Shown here: positions 31,442-42,000 of the stretch, one piece after another | How positions within the stretch are numbered: the first letter of the stretch is position 1 | How the letters are laid out: the number at the start of each line of letters is the position of its first letter | Origin: Branchinecta lynchi | Lineage: Eukaryota > Arthropoda > Branchiopoda > Anostraca > Branchinectidae | Direction of reading: 5' to 3' | Length of the DNA: 64,000 nt | Assembly (NCBI GenBank): GCA_023053575.1 | Contig: JAKZAP010000007.1 | Location: forward strand, 19,183,464-19,247,463 | Program-made: the position numbers and the translations under genes | Notes under the pieces: generated by a model | Seen by the model: only the letters and a program-made list of their open reading frames with translations | Database searches by the model: none | What the model was told of the DNA's origin: nothing

Positions 31442-31912
31442 GTTTTCTTGAGTGGTCAGTGACTCAGATGTCTCATACAGTAGAGCTTACTTGAACGATT
31501 ATGTAATTGTTTCACTACCCGGTTATTTTACTTGCCTAATAAGACAGTCAGATGAAAAGAAAAATAATAAACTTGATATCAGCTAAGTACAGGTACAGGT
31601 AATAGCCAACAGTTTCAGCTGTTTTGTAGCTCAAACTATGAGTTTAAATTGGGCAATTTGGATTTAGGTCTGAATGCCCTATATTCTATTATAAGGTGAC
31701 ATTCCCCTTGGATAAATGAAAGGAATATGAGGTGGAACTTATAGCAAGCAAACTGATAGCAAAGTTTTCAAATGAGAAGTGGCAAGGACAAAATATGAAT
31801 TAGTTTAGCCACCTCATTGGCCCAAAAGTATCATCCAAAAGAAGTGACGTCGCGAGGTCCTTGAAGACGAGAGACGACGTTAATCATCAACAACAACAAC
31901 AGTATGAATTAG

Positions 31913-32772
31913 TTTTTATGGCACTTGCCTTCAGGTCAAGTGCCGTATACCGATCACTTTTCCGTCTGTCTGTCTGTCGGTTAGTCTGGTGTTTGCGAGT
32001 TAGGGTACTTCCAGACATGCTAGGACGATGAAACTTGACAGGCGGATTAGGGACCCGACCATAATAAGTTGGAAATAGTCATTTGCCCGATCCGACCATC
32101 GTGGGGGGAGGGAGGGGAGCCAGAATCCGGAATTTAGTGGCATGCATAACTTTCGAGCGGGTGATCGGAATTTAGTGAAATTTGATATTTGGAAAGACGT
32201 CATGTCTCAGATATCCCATTTTAAGTCCGGACCGAATCCGATGAATGTGGGGGGGGGGGGAGGCGGAGCGGGGGCCGGAAATCATGTGACACGTTTAGAG
32301 TCGAGGGATCGGGATGAAACTTGGAGGGAGGAACAAGCGCGAGGAACAATTCGATATCGTGTACTGTGGGGGGAGTTGGAGGGGAGGGGTTCGGAATTCC
32401 GGTGATACGGAGTTAAGTTACTTCCAGGTGGGTTAGGACAGTGAAACTTGAAAGCCAAATTAGGGACCCGACCAAAATAACTTGGAAATAGTCACTTCCC
32501 CCATACGACCACAGTGGGGGGAGTGAAGGGAGGGGGATCCGGAATATTCAGGTGTGTATAACTTCCGAACGGGAAATGGGATGTTAATGAAACTTGATGT
32601 TTGGAAAGACCTCGTGTCTCAGATTTCCCGTTTCAAGTTCGAATCGGATCCGATGAAGGTGGGAGGGGGGGGGGGGGAGAGGGGAGGGGGACCGGAAACC
32701 TTGTGACACGCTAGGAGTGGAGCGATGGGAATGAAACTTGGTGGGAGGAACAAGCACAAGCCCTATGTACAT
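31913..32772 (+). repeat. CAAGTGCC repeat family, left half
   Basis: Starts with the hairpin TATGGCACTTG..CAAGTGCCGTATA (31921-31953) and runs in GATGAAACTTG units until the Penelope-like insertion; it resumes at 36103 and breaks off near 36,590. Confidence 0.7.
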
Positions 32773-32789
32773 TTATTCAAACAATGTTT

Positions 32790-33141
32790 ACAAAAATCGC
32801 AAAAGTAATCTCTCTAGATTTGAAAATTCCTGTTGGGAACACCGCGAAAAGCTGGGGAAAAAATATTCTCGACCACAAAACAAAAACTACAGTAAAACCC
32901 AGACTTACAGTCCGAAAGTTCTCCCTGGACCTTCCGTACTAAATTTCAGCTCGAAGACTTCGTCTCCAACACAAATTAATGCACTATCCCATGGATGAAA
33001 TTCAACATCGCGCCCCGTGAACCACCAGTAGAAGAATTTGTAGCAAGTTTTGAGACAGGACTCTTCCATGAAGATGCAGAAGTAGATGACTTTGAAAAAG
33101 CAAGAGTAGATACAGCCCACTTGCTTCAGTCCCTGATGTAA
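32790..33141 (+). pseudogene. Penelope-like element, N-terminal coding remnant
   Basis: Two frames: up to 32998 the protein ends VLNFSSKTSSPTQINALSHG, and from 32995 in another frame it continues KFNIAPREPPVEEFVASFE. These resemble the conserved stretch before the RT domain of Penelope proteins (V.NLS...L...E...L..G..F..AP). The frame break is at about 32,996, and the reading stops at TAA 33139-33141. Confidence 0.65.
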
Positions 33142-33668
33142 ACATAAATTACATTGATTTTGTCCAAGAGCTAAGAAAATACCCTGTCACCAAAGACACG
33201 CAAAAAGCAAGCATCGATGCTGTATCTTTGTTCACCAGTCTCAGGAAAAATTTCACCCTGGATACCCTAAAAGAAGCACTAGAGAATTATCCCGAACTTG
33301 CAGACAAAACCCCCCTAACTGCAAGCCAAATACTAGATTGTTTTAAACTTGTTTGGGAATCAACATATTTTATCTACATGGGGCAATTCTACTGACAGCA
33401 TGAAGGAACAGCGATGGGGAGCTCCACTTCGCAGGGCCTCGTCGAATTAACGCTGAGGAAAATTGGAGAAATCGCTTTCAGCATCGCGCCGATGGTTCCA
33501 AGTTTCTATAAACGTTATGTTGATGATAGTTTCATAGCATGGGAAGTCCAAAAAACAGACATTGTGAGTTTCATTGACACTTTAAACTCAATCCAAACGA
33601 CTATCCAGTTCCCGACTGAATTTGAAAATGATGCACAGAAGCTGCCGTACCTAGATGTTTGTGGGTGA
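33138..33668 (+). pseudogene. Penelope-like reverse transcriptase, broken
   Basis: One frame reads VSLFTSL (the aspartate-bearing motif, with SIDA before it), QHEGTAMGSS, then FYKRYVDDSF with the catalytic YVDD, and LPYLDV. A TGA at 33393-33395 interrupts it just before QHEG, and the RT fingers region is missing between this part and the preceding remnant, a sign of internal deletion. The frame ends in TGA at 33666. Confidence 0.85.
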
Positions 33669-34281
33669 ACCCACCCACAACGATCGACACCTTCCATACG
33701 ATTCTTACCAGTCAGGATATGTGAAACGCGGAGTAGTTATCTCCGTAGTCGACATAAAAATTTGCGACAAAGATCTCCTAGACGACGAACTTTGCCACAT
33801 TCGGGACGTCCTGTTTGGAAACAAATACCCCGTTCAACCGGTTGAACAGATCATCAGAAGTCGACGGAAGCTGCATTCATCCCCCAAAGATCCTGTAAGT
33901 TCTACTAGTAATGGTGAGGCAGAAGAAAAAAATGCCCGCTTTTACCTTCCGTACGTCCGCGGAGTAACCGAAAAAATGTCAAAAAATTTGAAAAAATACA
34001 ACATCCAAGTCTGTCACAGAACCCAAAATACTTTGCTGTCCTACCTAAACTCCGGAAAAGATAAAGTCCCAAATCAGTACCAAAGAGGCATTTATTCAAT
34101 ACCTTGTGATTACGGAAAGCGTCACGTAGGAAGGACAGAGAGAACTTTCGGAAAACGACTCGCAGAGCATGAGCAAGAAATTGAGCACACCCTCTCCAAC
34201 GGACACCGTCATAACTATACTTTCAAATCTGCACTTGCAGAACATATTTTCGAAAACCCATCCCATTCAGTATATTTTTGA
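33655..34281 (+). pseudogene. Penelope-like C-terminal part with GIY-YIG endonuclease
   Basis: 208-codon open frame, shifted relative to the RT frame. The first third matches the RT-connecting region, and the C-terminal third has GIYSIPC, then HVGRTERTFGKRLAEHEQEI. This is the GIY-YIG nuclease of canonical Penelope elements, with HVG in place of YIG. It nicks DNA for target-primed integration in active elements. Confidence 0.85.
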
Positions 34282-34499
34282 AAAAGCCCAAATTCTTGCA
34301 ACGTGCACCGGACTCCATCAAACCATTCGAGAAGCAGTTGAGATAAAGAACAAGACCAAAGGTTTCGATGGGATCCCAAAAATCCAATATTTGATCCAGA
34401 CAATTGGGTTTTGTCTTCGCCAGACTCCTTGAACATTTTTACTATTAAAATTCAAAAACAGGTTAATCATTTGAGAAAACAAGTTCAGGTATTGAATCA

Positions 34500-35170
34500 G
34501 CATGTGTGTTTGACGAAAACTTCCTGCCACTTCTGCCAATTTCCCGGTTTCGGCCGAATTCCGGAACTATTTTTCCGGCGAAAAAAGAAAGCTCAAAAAC
34601 GAACTCAGCGTATCTTCTTTCCCCAATATTGGCCATCTAATCAACTTCAAATAAAAATTCAACTTATAACAAATTTTCCGGCTACAGTCGGATTCCCGTC
34701 GAACAATATGTTCGGGTAAAAAGTGATTGTCATACACGGATTCACCATCTCTTTACCCCGAAATCGAATATCTAATCAACTACAACTAAAACTCTTACTT
34801 CTAACAATTTTCGGTTTTGGCCGGAATCCGGGCGAACTACTTGTCTGGGTAGAAAACTGTTTTGACATAATGTGTTCAGCATGTCTTCTTACCCCTAAAT
34901 CGAACATCTAATCAACTCCAAATAAAACTTTTACTTTAAACAGACTTTCCGGTTTTGGCCGGATTCTGGGCTAACTACTTGTCCGGCGATAAAACGGTTT
35001 TTACCATCGTGTTTATCATGTCTTCTTACCCTTAAATTGAACATCTAATCAACTTCAAATAAAACTTTTACTTTTAACAAACTTTCCGGTTTTGGTTGGA
35101 TTCCGGGCGAACTACTTTTCCGATGACAAAATGGTTTTCACCATCGTGTTCAACATGTCTTCTTACCTCA
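34500..35170 (+). repeat. Tandem array of the Penelope 3' region
   Basis: Four to five units of about 140 bp with GGTTTTGGCCGGA.TCCGG, AACTACTTGTCCGG and CATGTCTTCTTACC. Same unit as at 8737-9560 in the opposite orientation. It is bounded by CGATGGGATCCCAAAA (34366-34381) and GGGATCCCAAAA (35411-35422). A further fragment is at 36,625-36,935. Confidence 0.8.
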
Positions 35171-35974
35171 TAATCGACTATCACATTATCTGTTTAAAAA
35201 TATTTAATTTGCCCCTTAATCTAAAACCCCTCCCCCACCCCTAAATGTAGGGCTAAATAGCCCATCTACGAACTTGACCTTACTCTTGACCCAAAGAATC
35301 CTCACACCAAGTTTCATCAAAATATCCCATTCCCTTCGAGAGTTACAGTGCGCACAAACGGACGGACGGACAACTTTTGCGATGCCATAGGTATCCCTCC
35401 ACTTACGTTCTGGGATCCCAAAAAACGAGCAGGCATTAACCGAGATACAGGCGAGTACTCCCTACCGAAAACGTGGACCGGGGTTATTAAGGGAAGAAAA
35501 TTTAAGCCTCAGTCCCTTATTAACAACAAAACCGAAGTCGATCAAAATGCAGAAAAAAATGTTTCCTGCCGTCGCCCCAATCGTGCAGCAAAAACAACAG
35601 CCGCGTCAAAAATTAAATCTCAGCACCAGTTTTCCGTGCAGTAATTATTCAAAGTAATAGATACAAGCGAGTACTCCATAATAGAAACGTAGAACGAGGT
35701 TATTAATAAAATAATATTTAAGTTTTCAGCTCCTTATTAAAAAAAAACGAAAAAAAAATAAGTTGACCAAAATGCAGAAAAAACCGTTCCTGTCATCGCC
35801 CCAATCGTGCAGCAAAAACAGCTTCCGTGTCGAAAAATTAAATCTCAGGAGTAGTTTTTTCATTATAGTGGTATTTGAAGATAATTTACTTTAATAAGAT
35901 GTTTATAGTTGGTACAAGCTTCAGTTATTTATTACAGGTTTGTTTCCTTCCCCGAAGTTGAACCAGAGGATTGA

Positions 35975-36018
35975 CAGCCTGAGGAGGACCCTTGCCAAGA
36001 AGGACCGAAATATCGCTG
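35975..36018 (+). ncRNA. Hammerhead ribozyme at the 3' end of the Penelope-like element
   Basis: Stem I CAGC (35975-35978) with GCUG (36015-36018), core CUGAGGA 35979-35985, stem II weaker than in other copies (AAGGACC), GAAA 36007-36010, two-pair stem III, C36014 before the cleavage point. It lies about 85 bp inside the right target duplication. The duplicate contig copy is at 49973-50016. Confidence 0.7.
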
Positions 36019-36102
36019 ATGAAGAATTGTAGCTGACGTATCCGTTGTAAACATTGTTTGAATAAATGTTTTAAAGTCAGCTTGGACTCAAAGAATATTT
36101 AC

Positions 36103-36590
36103 CTATGTACATCAGTGACAGAACCGGACCCGATTCGGGCACTGTTGGGAGTTAGGGGGGGGGGCGGAATTCCGGTGATCCCGAGTTAAGATGCTTACAC
36201 ATGGTCTAGGACGATGACAATTGGCAGGCACATCAGGGACTCGACAATTTTAACTCCAGAACAGTCGTTTGTCCAATTTGACCATCGCGGGGGGAGTGGA
36301 GGGAGGGGTAAACCGGAATCTTGAGAAATGTCCAACTTTTGAACGGGTGATCGAATCTTCATGAACCTGATATTCGGAAAGAATTCATGTCTCAGATGTA
36401 TCATTTCAAGTGCGGACAGGATCCAATCGGTGTGGGGGAGTCGGGGGGGGGGGGGGTTCTGACACGCTTAGAGTGTAGCGATTGGGAGGACACTTGGTAC
36501 GAAAAACAAGCGTAGCCTAACATTAGAGATTTGACAAGATTGTCTTAGAAATTGTAACTTCCCAGATCCGACGACCCCTTAAATTACTCA
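36103..36590 (+). repeat. CAAGTGCC repeat family, right half
   Basis: Continues the block at 31913-32772 after the Penelope-like insertion (CAGTGACAGAACCGGACC, GGAGTGGAGGGAGGGG, poly-G at about 36,443) and is cut off before its right hairpin. Confidence 0.65.
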
Positions 36591-36624
36591 TCTTAACCGT
36601 AAAGTACAAAAATACTTTTGTACT

Positions 36625-36935
36625 TCGGGATTCTGGTCAAGCTGCTTGTCCGGTAAAAAATAATTTTCATATTCGGATTCAGCATGTCTCCTTACCGCTA
36701 AATCGACTATCGTATTAGCTTTAAAACAAAAAGAAATTGCCCCTTAATTCCCTTAAATATACAGCTATGGAGCCCATCTACGAACTCGACATTCCCTTGA
36801 CCCATAGAAACATCACACCAAGTTTCATCAAAATATCCCATACCCTTCGAGAGTCATCGTGCTTACAGACGGACGGACAACTTTTACGAAGTCATAGTAT
36901 CCCACCACTTACGTTTTGGGATCCCAAAAACTAGT
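36625..36935 (+). repeat. Fragment of the Penelope 3' region
   Basis: Begins in one array unit (ATTCTGGTCAAGCTGCTTGT) and runs to the terminal GGGATCCCAAAA, matching 34,960-35,422. Between 36,936 and 38,190 I see no gene and no recognisable repeat. Confidence 0.65.
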
Positions 36936-38189
36936 TCACTTCCAAGCACTGAACAGGAATATCACAACTACAACTAGAATAGTAACTACAAGTTACCAAG
37001 ATACTGTACTCTTCAAATGAGATGATTCGGAATTATCGCACTTATCAAGTCTCATTCTCCCCACTCATGACCATGCGTTGATGTAGTGTCCCTATTGGGA
37101 AGGAAATGGCTCAGTCCTGTCTACTGGAAGTAGTTTCCAGTAGAGAAGAAGATAATATTTTGGCAACCTACTACCTCGCACTTAATAGTGTGTCTGCTTA
37201 TGTGTTCTGAGACAGTTGAATACTTTAAAACTTAGCTATGCTTACAGAAGATTACACAAGGCTTCGGCTCGTTTTAGTCTCTTTCCTTGTCCCTTGCCTT
37301 GGATGACAAACTTGACAAAAATTTGCCGATGATCGGGCGCATGACACGTCACGTAAAGAGAACAAACGTGGCAAGGGTGAAAAACAGTGTATTTTTAAAA
37401 GAGGAGATAGGATACATCTATGAGGTGAAGAATCTCGGGAGCGAGAATAGATGGAAATACTACTAAAGTAGAATGCATTACTATGGACCACTATGGTTCA
37501 GTCCAGTTCAGTTCAATTTTGTTAAATTCAAAATAAATGAAAAAAATAAGTTTCAAACCCTACAAAGCTCCATGGCCCGAGCTAACGAGGTAGTATCGCT
37601 GCCGGCCCCTAAAGATCCTGAACTTCACTGAACAACACAAAATAGCAGCTTAAGCAGAGTGGATGCACAATGAAAGGGAAGACAATTTGTGTGAAGTGTG
37701 TTCATGCCTTTACTACTAAGAAATTAAAGATTGCGAGAAAAGAAGTTTTAAATCAGAGAAATGATGCGGCAGTAGCTGCCCAAGGCTCTGGTCCACCAAA
37801 ACCACTGGCCCTACGGCTCTGAACAGCCATGCCCTCGGAGGGTCCAGCGAAAGGCCGCCTCGTACAAGTTGACTTGATTTTTCTGTAATTATTTTGATGA
37901 GTTTTTCCAGGAATAATAATTTTCTTTTCAATCTAGAAAGAGTGGCCTAAGACTTACCGTGTATATTTTGTTAGCCACGCTTCGTTTCTAGAGGCATGGG
38001 TGTAAAATCTAAAGTACAAGCCATACTGCCCCCATCCACCTGTACTTCCAAAGTAAACAAGCGCTCAACGGTGTTGTCTTCCAAAAAGGACTGTTAAACC
38101 TGAAAGAATTGGGGAAACCTTCCTTGATTTAATCCAAAACGATCCTTATTATTTTGAAGATAAAAATAACACTCCGGACAGGATCAGCT

Positions 38190-38250
38190 TTTAATTTATT
38201 TATTTGAATCAAATACCGGCCAACTAGGGCCGTTATACAAAACAAAAGAA
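38190..38250 (-). repeat. LINE 3' tail, minus strand
   Basis: TTTATTTATTTGAATCAAAT then CGGCCAACTAGGGCCG, a hairpin with a T-rich flank, resembling the 3' end at 55,165-55,215. No coding part remains. Confidence 0.35.
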
Positions 38251-38848
38251 CACTTTACAAACTTACACTTTAAACACTTAAGTTGGGGTCAAACCCACAA
38301 TATACCAACTCCCCCCATTTCAGCCAAATGAGAAGAGATAGATGCATGTGTGGCCCAGACAGAGGAGCCAACAGAGGGTTCTGGGAGAATGTTGCAGCGG
38401 CCACTACTAATTGGTAAAGTGTAATAAAAATGTGAAACTCACCCTTTCGATGTGGACTGCTGTACTCCATCGCATCACAACCCCGATTGGCTAGGGGTTT
38501 TTAAGCATTTTCCTGGCGTTCTGATTTCGTTCTTTTTCCGCGAACTGGCTAAATGTTATGTAATCCATGGTTGGTATACCTCGAGTCAGAGAAGTCAGAG
38601 CTTTGCTTTCCACATAAATTATGTGGGTTTACGCACTGCGTAAAATCCGAGCGTATTCTGAAACCCGACCGTATTTTACGCACGTTTTGAGCTTGAAAAA
38701 ATTTCTAGCAATACGGACTTATTTAGAAACAAAACGGACCGATTTCTCAAATACGTCCGTATTGCTAGAAATGTTTTCAAGCTCAAAACGTGCGTAAAAT
38801 ACGCTCGGATTTCAAACTACGCTCGGATTTTACGCAATGTGTAAATGG

Positions 38849-38948
38849 NNNNNNNNNNNNNNNNNNNNNNNNNNNNNNNNNNNNNNNNNNNNNNNNNNNN
38901 NNNNNNNNNNNNNNNNNNNNNNNNNNNNNNNNNNNNNNNNNNNNNNNN
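38849..38948. other. Assembly gap, exactly 100 N
   Basis: A run of 100 N, the conventional length for a gap of unknown size. The overlap of the flanking contigs implies that the true gap is negative: the contigs should have been merged. Confidence 0.98.
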
Positions 38949-39078
38949 CAGTCCTGTAGGGAAGTAAAGGCGAATGCTTTCAAGAGACATGTGCCTTTAT
39001 GTCTTGCTGAAGCTTTGCTAAGCACTCGCTATCGAAGTCGAAAATCATGGCTAATGGTTCACTAGCATCGACCATGAA
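38949..39078 (-). CDS. Dyb: Dystrobrevin first coding exon, partial, at the start of the right contig
   Basis: Same exon as at 24923-25083, cut by the assembly gap. It holds the open start region (MVDASEPLAM followed by [12 protein letters not shown]) that is broken in the other copy, but shows several extra bases within about 60 bp of the contig end (near 38960-38990), which shift the later part out of frame. These look like low-coverage consensus errors. It is not a second gene. Confidence 0.85.
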
Positions 39079-42000
39079 CTGCAAGTAAAAAAAGCTTTAG
39101 AGCAGAAGATCAGGGGAATAAAGCAGTTCAAACATGTCATGGTTATAGATAGTGTTGCACAAGACCAATAGGAGCTAATTTGTTTGGTGCTCAATTTGGT
39201 GCAGGTCTATGGTCAGCAATAACAGACATAACCACAACCCACATAGCTTTTCCATAGTCTAACGTTTCCAGTACCAGAATCATTGAAAACTTCAGGACCA
39301 AAGACACGAGAAAACTTGAGATCAGATCACATGCACAGGTTGTGTCTTTTTACTCCTTTCTAAAAAAAAATCTCCTGCAATGCTTCTGGCAAGCCAGTAT
39401 ACTGTAGAGGTATGCTTATGTGAACGTTTGTTGACAGTGGAATTTGCCATTTTCATGCACTTGCTGTGTCTAAAGCTAACTACCAGCTAGCCAAAGTAGG
39501 TAATTAAGGGCATCTGAAAACACTTGTAGGCTATAGGTATTCTGATCTTCATTCTACCATTTAGCCCAAAAGTGCACTGTTCACATTAAAGAAACTGTTC
39601 ACATAAGCATGCCCCTACTGTACTCTGCACTGAGACATAAAACAAATAAGGTGGAAGTAACTCAGTAAAATGTAGCTCAATTTTGTTATTGCTACAAAAA
39701 CTGGAACAATTGCAAGAAAATCAGCTTCTTTCTGGCGGCAACTGTCAAAGTTCTGTCGCCACAAGAATTTGTTCCACTTTAGTCCCTTAGCCTTAACCCC
39801 TTGCAAAAGATTTTCACCAGATTTGCTGTCTGAACCAATGCCCACAGGTGTCCCAGGGGGGGGGGGGGGGTTATTAGTCAGATTCATTTGGTTCTGATTT
39901 GTGCCCAAATTCGATAATTCATCCAACTTTTGTTCAGTCCGCATTGATTTTGCCCCACTCGGTCCATCCTTGCTTTAAGTTCGGTGATTTAACCTGTGTA
40001 TTTGGTCTCATTCTTACCGAATTCGGTCAATCCATTTCATTATTCGGTCATTAATCAGATTCATTTGGTTCTGATCCCTGACCGAATATGATAATTCATC
40101 CATCTTCTGTTCAGTTGGCATCGGTAATTCGGTCAATCCATTTCATAATTAAATTTGTTGAGATTCATTTGAGTCTGATTCGTAACCGAATACGGTAATT
40201 TAAGATTTTTTAGGTCCGTTTCTATTACTAGACTTGCCATATTTAGTTGATTAAGCTAGTAACAAGAGTTTATTCCATTGCGACATTCGATTGTAATGCC
40301 GCTCTCGATCGGTTGCTTATTATTTTAGGAGCCTTAACCCCTTGCAAAAGATTTTCTGTCTGAACCCAATGCCCACAGGTGTCCCAGGGGGGGGGGGGTC
40401 ATTAGTCAGATTCAACTGGTTCTGATTTGTGCCCAAATTCGATAATTCATCCAACTTTTTTTCAGTCCGCATTGATTTTGCCCCACTCGGTCCATCCTTG
40501 CTTTAAGTTCGGTGATTTAACCTGTGTATTTGGTCTCATTCTTTACCGAATTCGGTCAATCCATTTCATTATTCAGTCATTAATCAGATTCATTTGGTTC
40601 TGATCCCTGACCGAATATGATAATTCATTCATCTTCTGTTCAGTTGGCATCGGTAATTCGGTCAATCCATTTCATAATTAAATTTGTTGAGATTCATTTG
40701 AGTCTGATTCGTTACCGAATACGGTAATTTAAGATTTGTTTGGTCCGTTTCTATTACTAGACTTGCCAAATTTAGTTAATTAAGCTATTAAGCTTTCGAT
40801 ATACTACAAATTCATTATTTGCTTCAACCCAGTAGGCTAACTGAGTTTGGTAATTTAAGTGGCAATTATTCAGCTCTCCTTCTTTACCATTTCTGGTAGC
40901 TTCAGCAGGGTACTGTTAATTTTTTTACTTCTTAGGATCGGAGTCAGATATGCTCTGCAACTTTTTACGTTGTAGCTTCATCAGTCAACCACAAACCCCT
41001 GATTTTTCGATACCCTATGCCAGACGCCGCATATGTCTAGCATTTGGCATACCCTATGCCTAACGCTGGATACACTATGCCAGGTGCTGGATACTGTAAC
41101 CCAGTAAAATATTGATGATTTGATTGAAGCTAAAAAATCAACCAATCAGAACTCCTTTCTACTGAGGTAGGTCAGGGTTAGATTACCAACAGGTATCCAG
41201 CGTTTGGCATAGGGTACCCAGCATTAGGCATAGGCTATGCTAAATGCTAGATATACCCAGCGTTTGGCATAGGGTATCCAAAAATCAGGGATTTGTGGTA
41301 GACTGAGCTTCATGAAGGCAACTCGCTGTAACAATTTCCTTTTAATAAATTCAGTACAAATCCGGTACGAGATTCAGTCAATTTTACCCAGGTGCTCCCC
41401 CCCCCAATGAAGAAAGGCTTGGGATGCCCCTGCCAATGCCATATCTATTATATTTAAATGGCATAATTCCGCACACACAAGCTCTTAAATAATAGATGCA
41501 TTGTTGCCATGGAGCGTGTTCCATCCTACTTACCGTAGTTACTACGCATGACGTCACAAATTCTGGCTTTTTGCCGTCAAGGCTGGAATGATTTTTCTAT
41601 TTTCCAGCAGGATCTCACGCCAGGGGCGAATCCGACCAATCACGTTCCAGAGATGCGTAGTTACTACGCTTACCACGCTCCCGAGCATGGTAAGCAAATA
41701 GTAACTATTAGTTACTATTCCGACAAGGTTGGAACGGTCAGCGTAGTAACTTTTCGTGAGGATGGAACGGAAATAGTAACTAATAGTAACTATTGTTACG
41801 AGGGTGGAACACGCTCATCGTCTACAAAGAAAGTGGTCCCAACCTTTCAAACATTCGAAATCAGTCCAGTCCTGAAAAGAAGGAAATCCTGAGTGTGCCA
41901 GGACTAGACCAGGACCTCTGCCGGACCTGTTTCGAACTGCACAAAAATTTCCATGTAAGGTTTTCAGGCCAAGTTCGAGGTCATATAAATTTGAGTAGGC

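Larger units (their letters stand above)
32773..36102 (+). mobile_element. Penelope-like retroelement, degenerate, with 10-bp target duplication
   Basis: CTATGTACAT is present at 32763-32772 and 36103-36112, and the flanking CAAGTGCC repeat reads continuously across the empty site. Order: a short inverted piece of the terminal repeat (TTTATTCAAACAATG), coding remnants 32790-34281 (RT and GIY-YIG), a 137-bp tandem array, about 550 bp of AT-rich sequence, then a full terminal repeat with a hammerhead ribozyme. Frame breaks, one nonsense codon and an internal deletion show it is dead. The other contig copy is at 46769-50100. Confidence 0.85.
24959..38848. repeat. Left-contig copy of a 13.9-kb segment
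   Basis: Nearly identical to 38949-52847; the offset drifts between about 13,990 and 14,002 through scattered single-base and homopolymer-length differences. The segment ends at the last base before the gap, so this is the end of the left contig and not a biological repeat unit. Confidence 0.93.

Noticed and set aside
37672..37830. Small frame ending in GSGPPKPL, reminiscent of Myb/SANT-like proteins
   Set aside because: Only a few residues resemble the GGGPP motif, there is no DNA-binding helix pattern upstream and the frame stops soon after.
38949..39078. Second dystrobrevin gene or partial duplication
   Set aside because: It begins exactly at a contig end and shares all downstream insertions with the first copy; it is the same exon in an overlapping contig.
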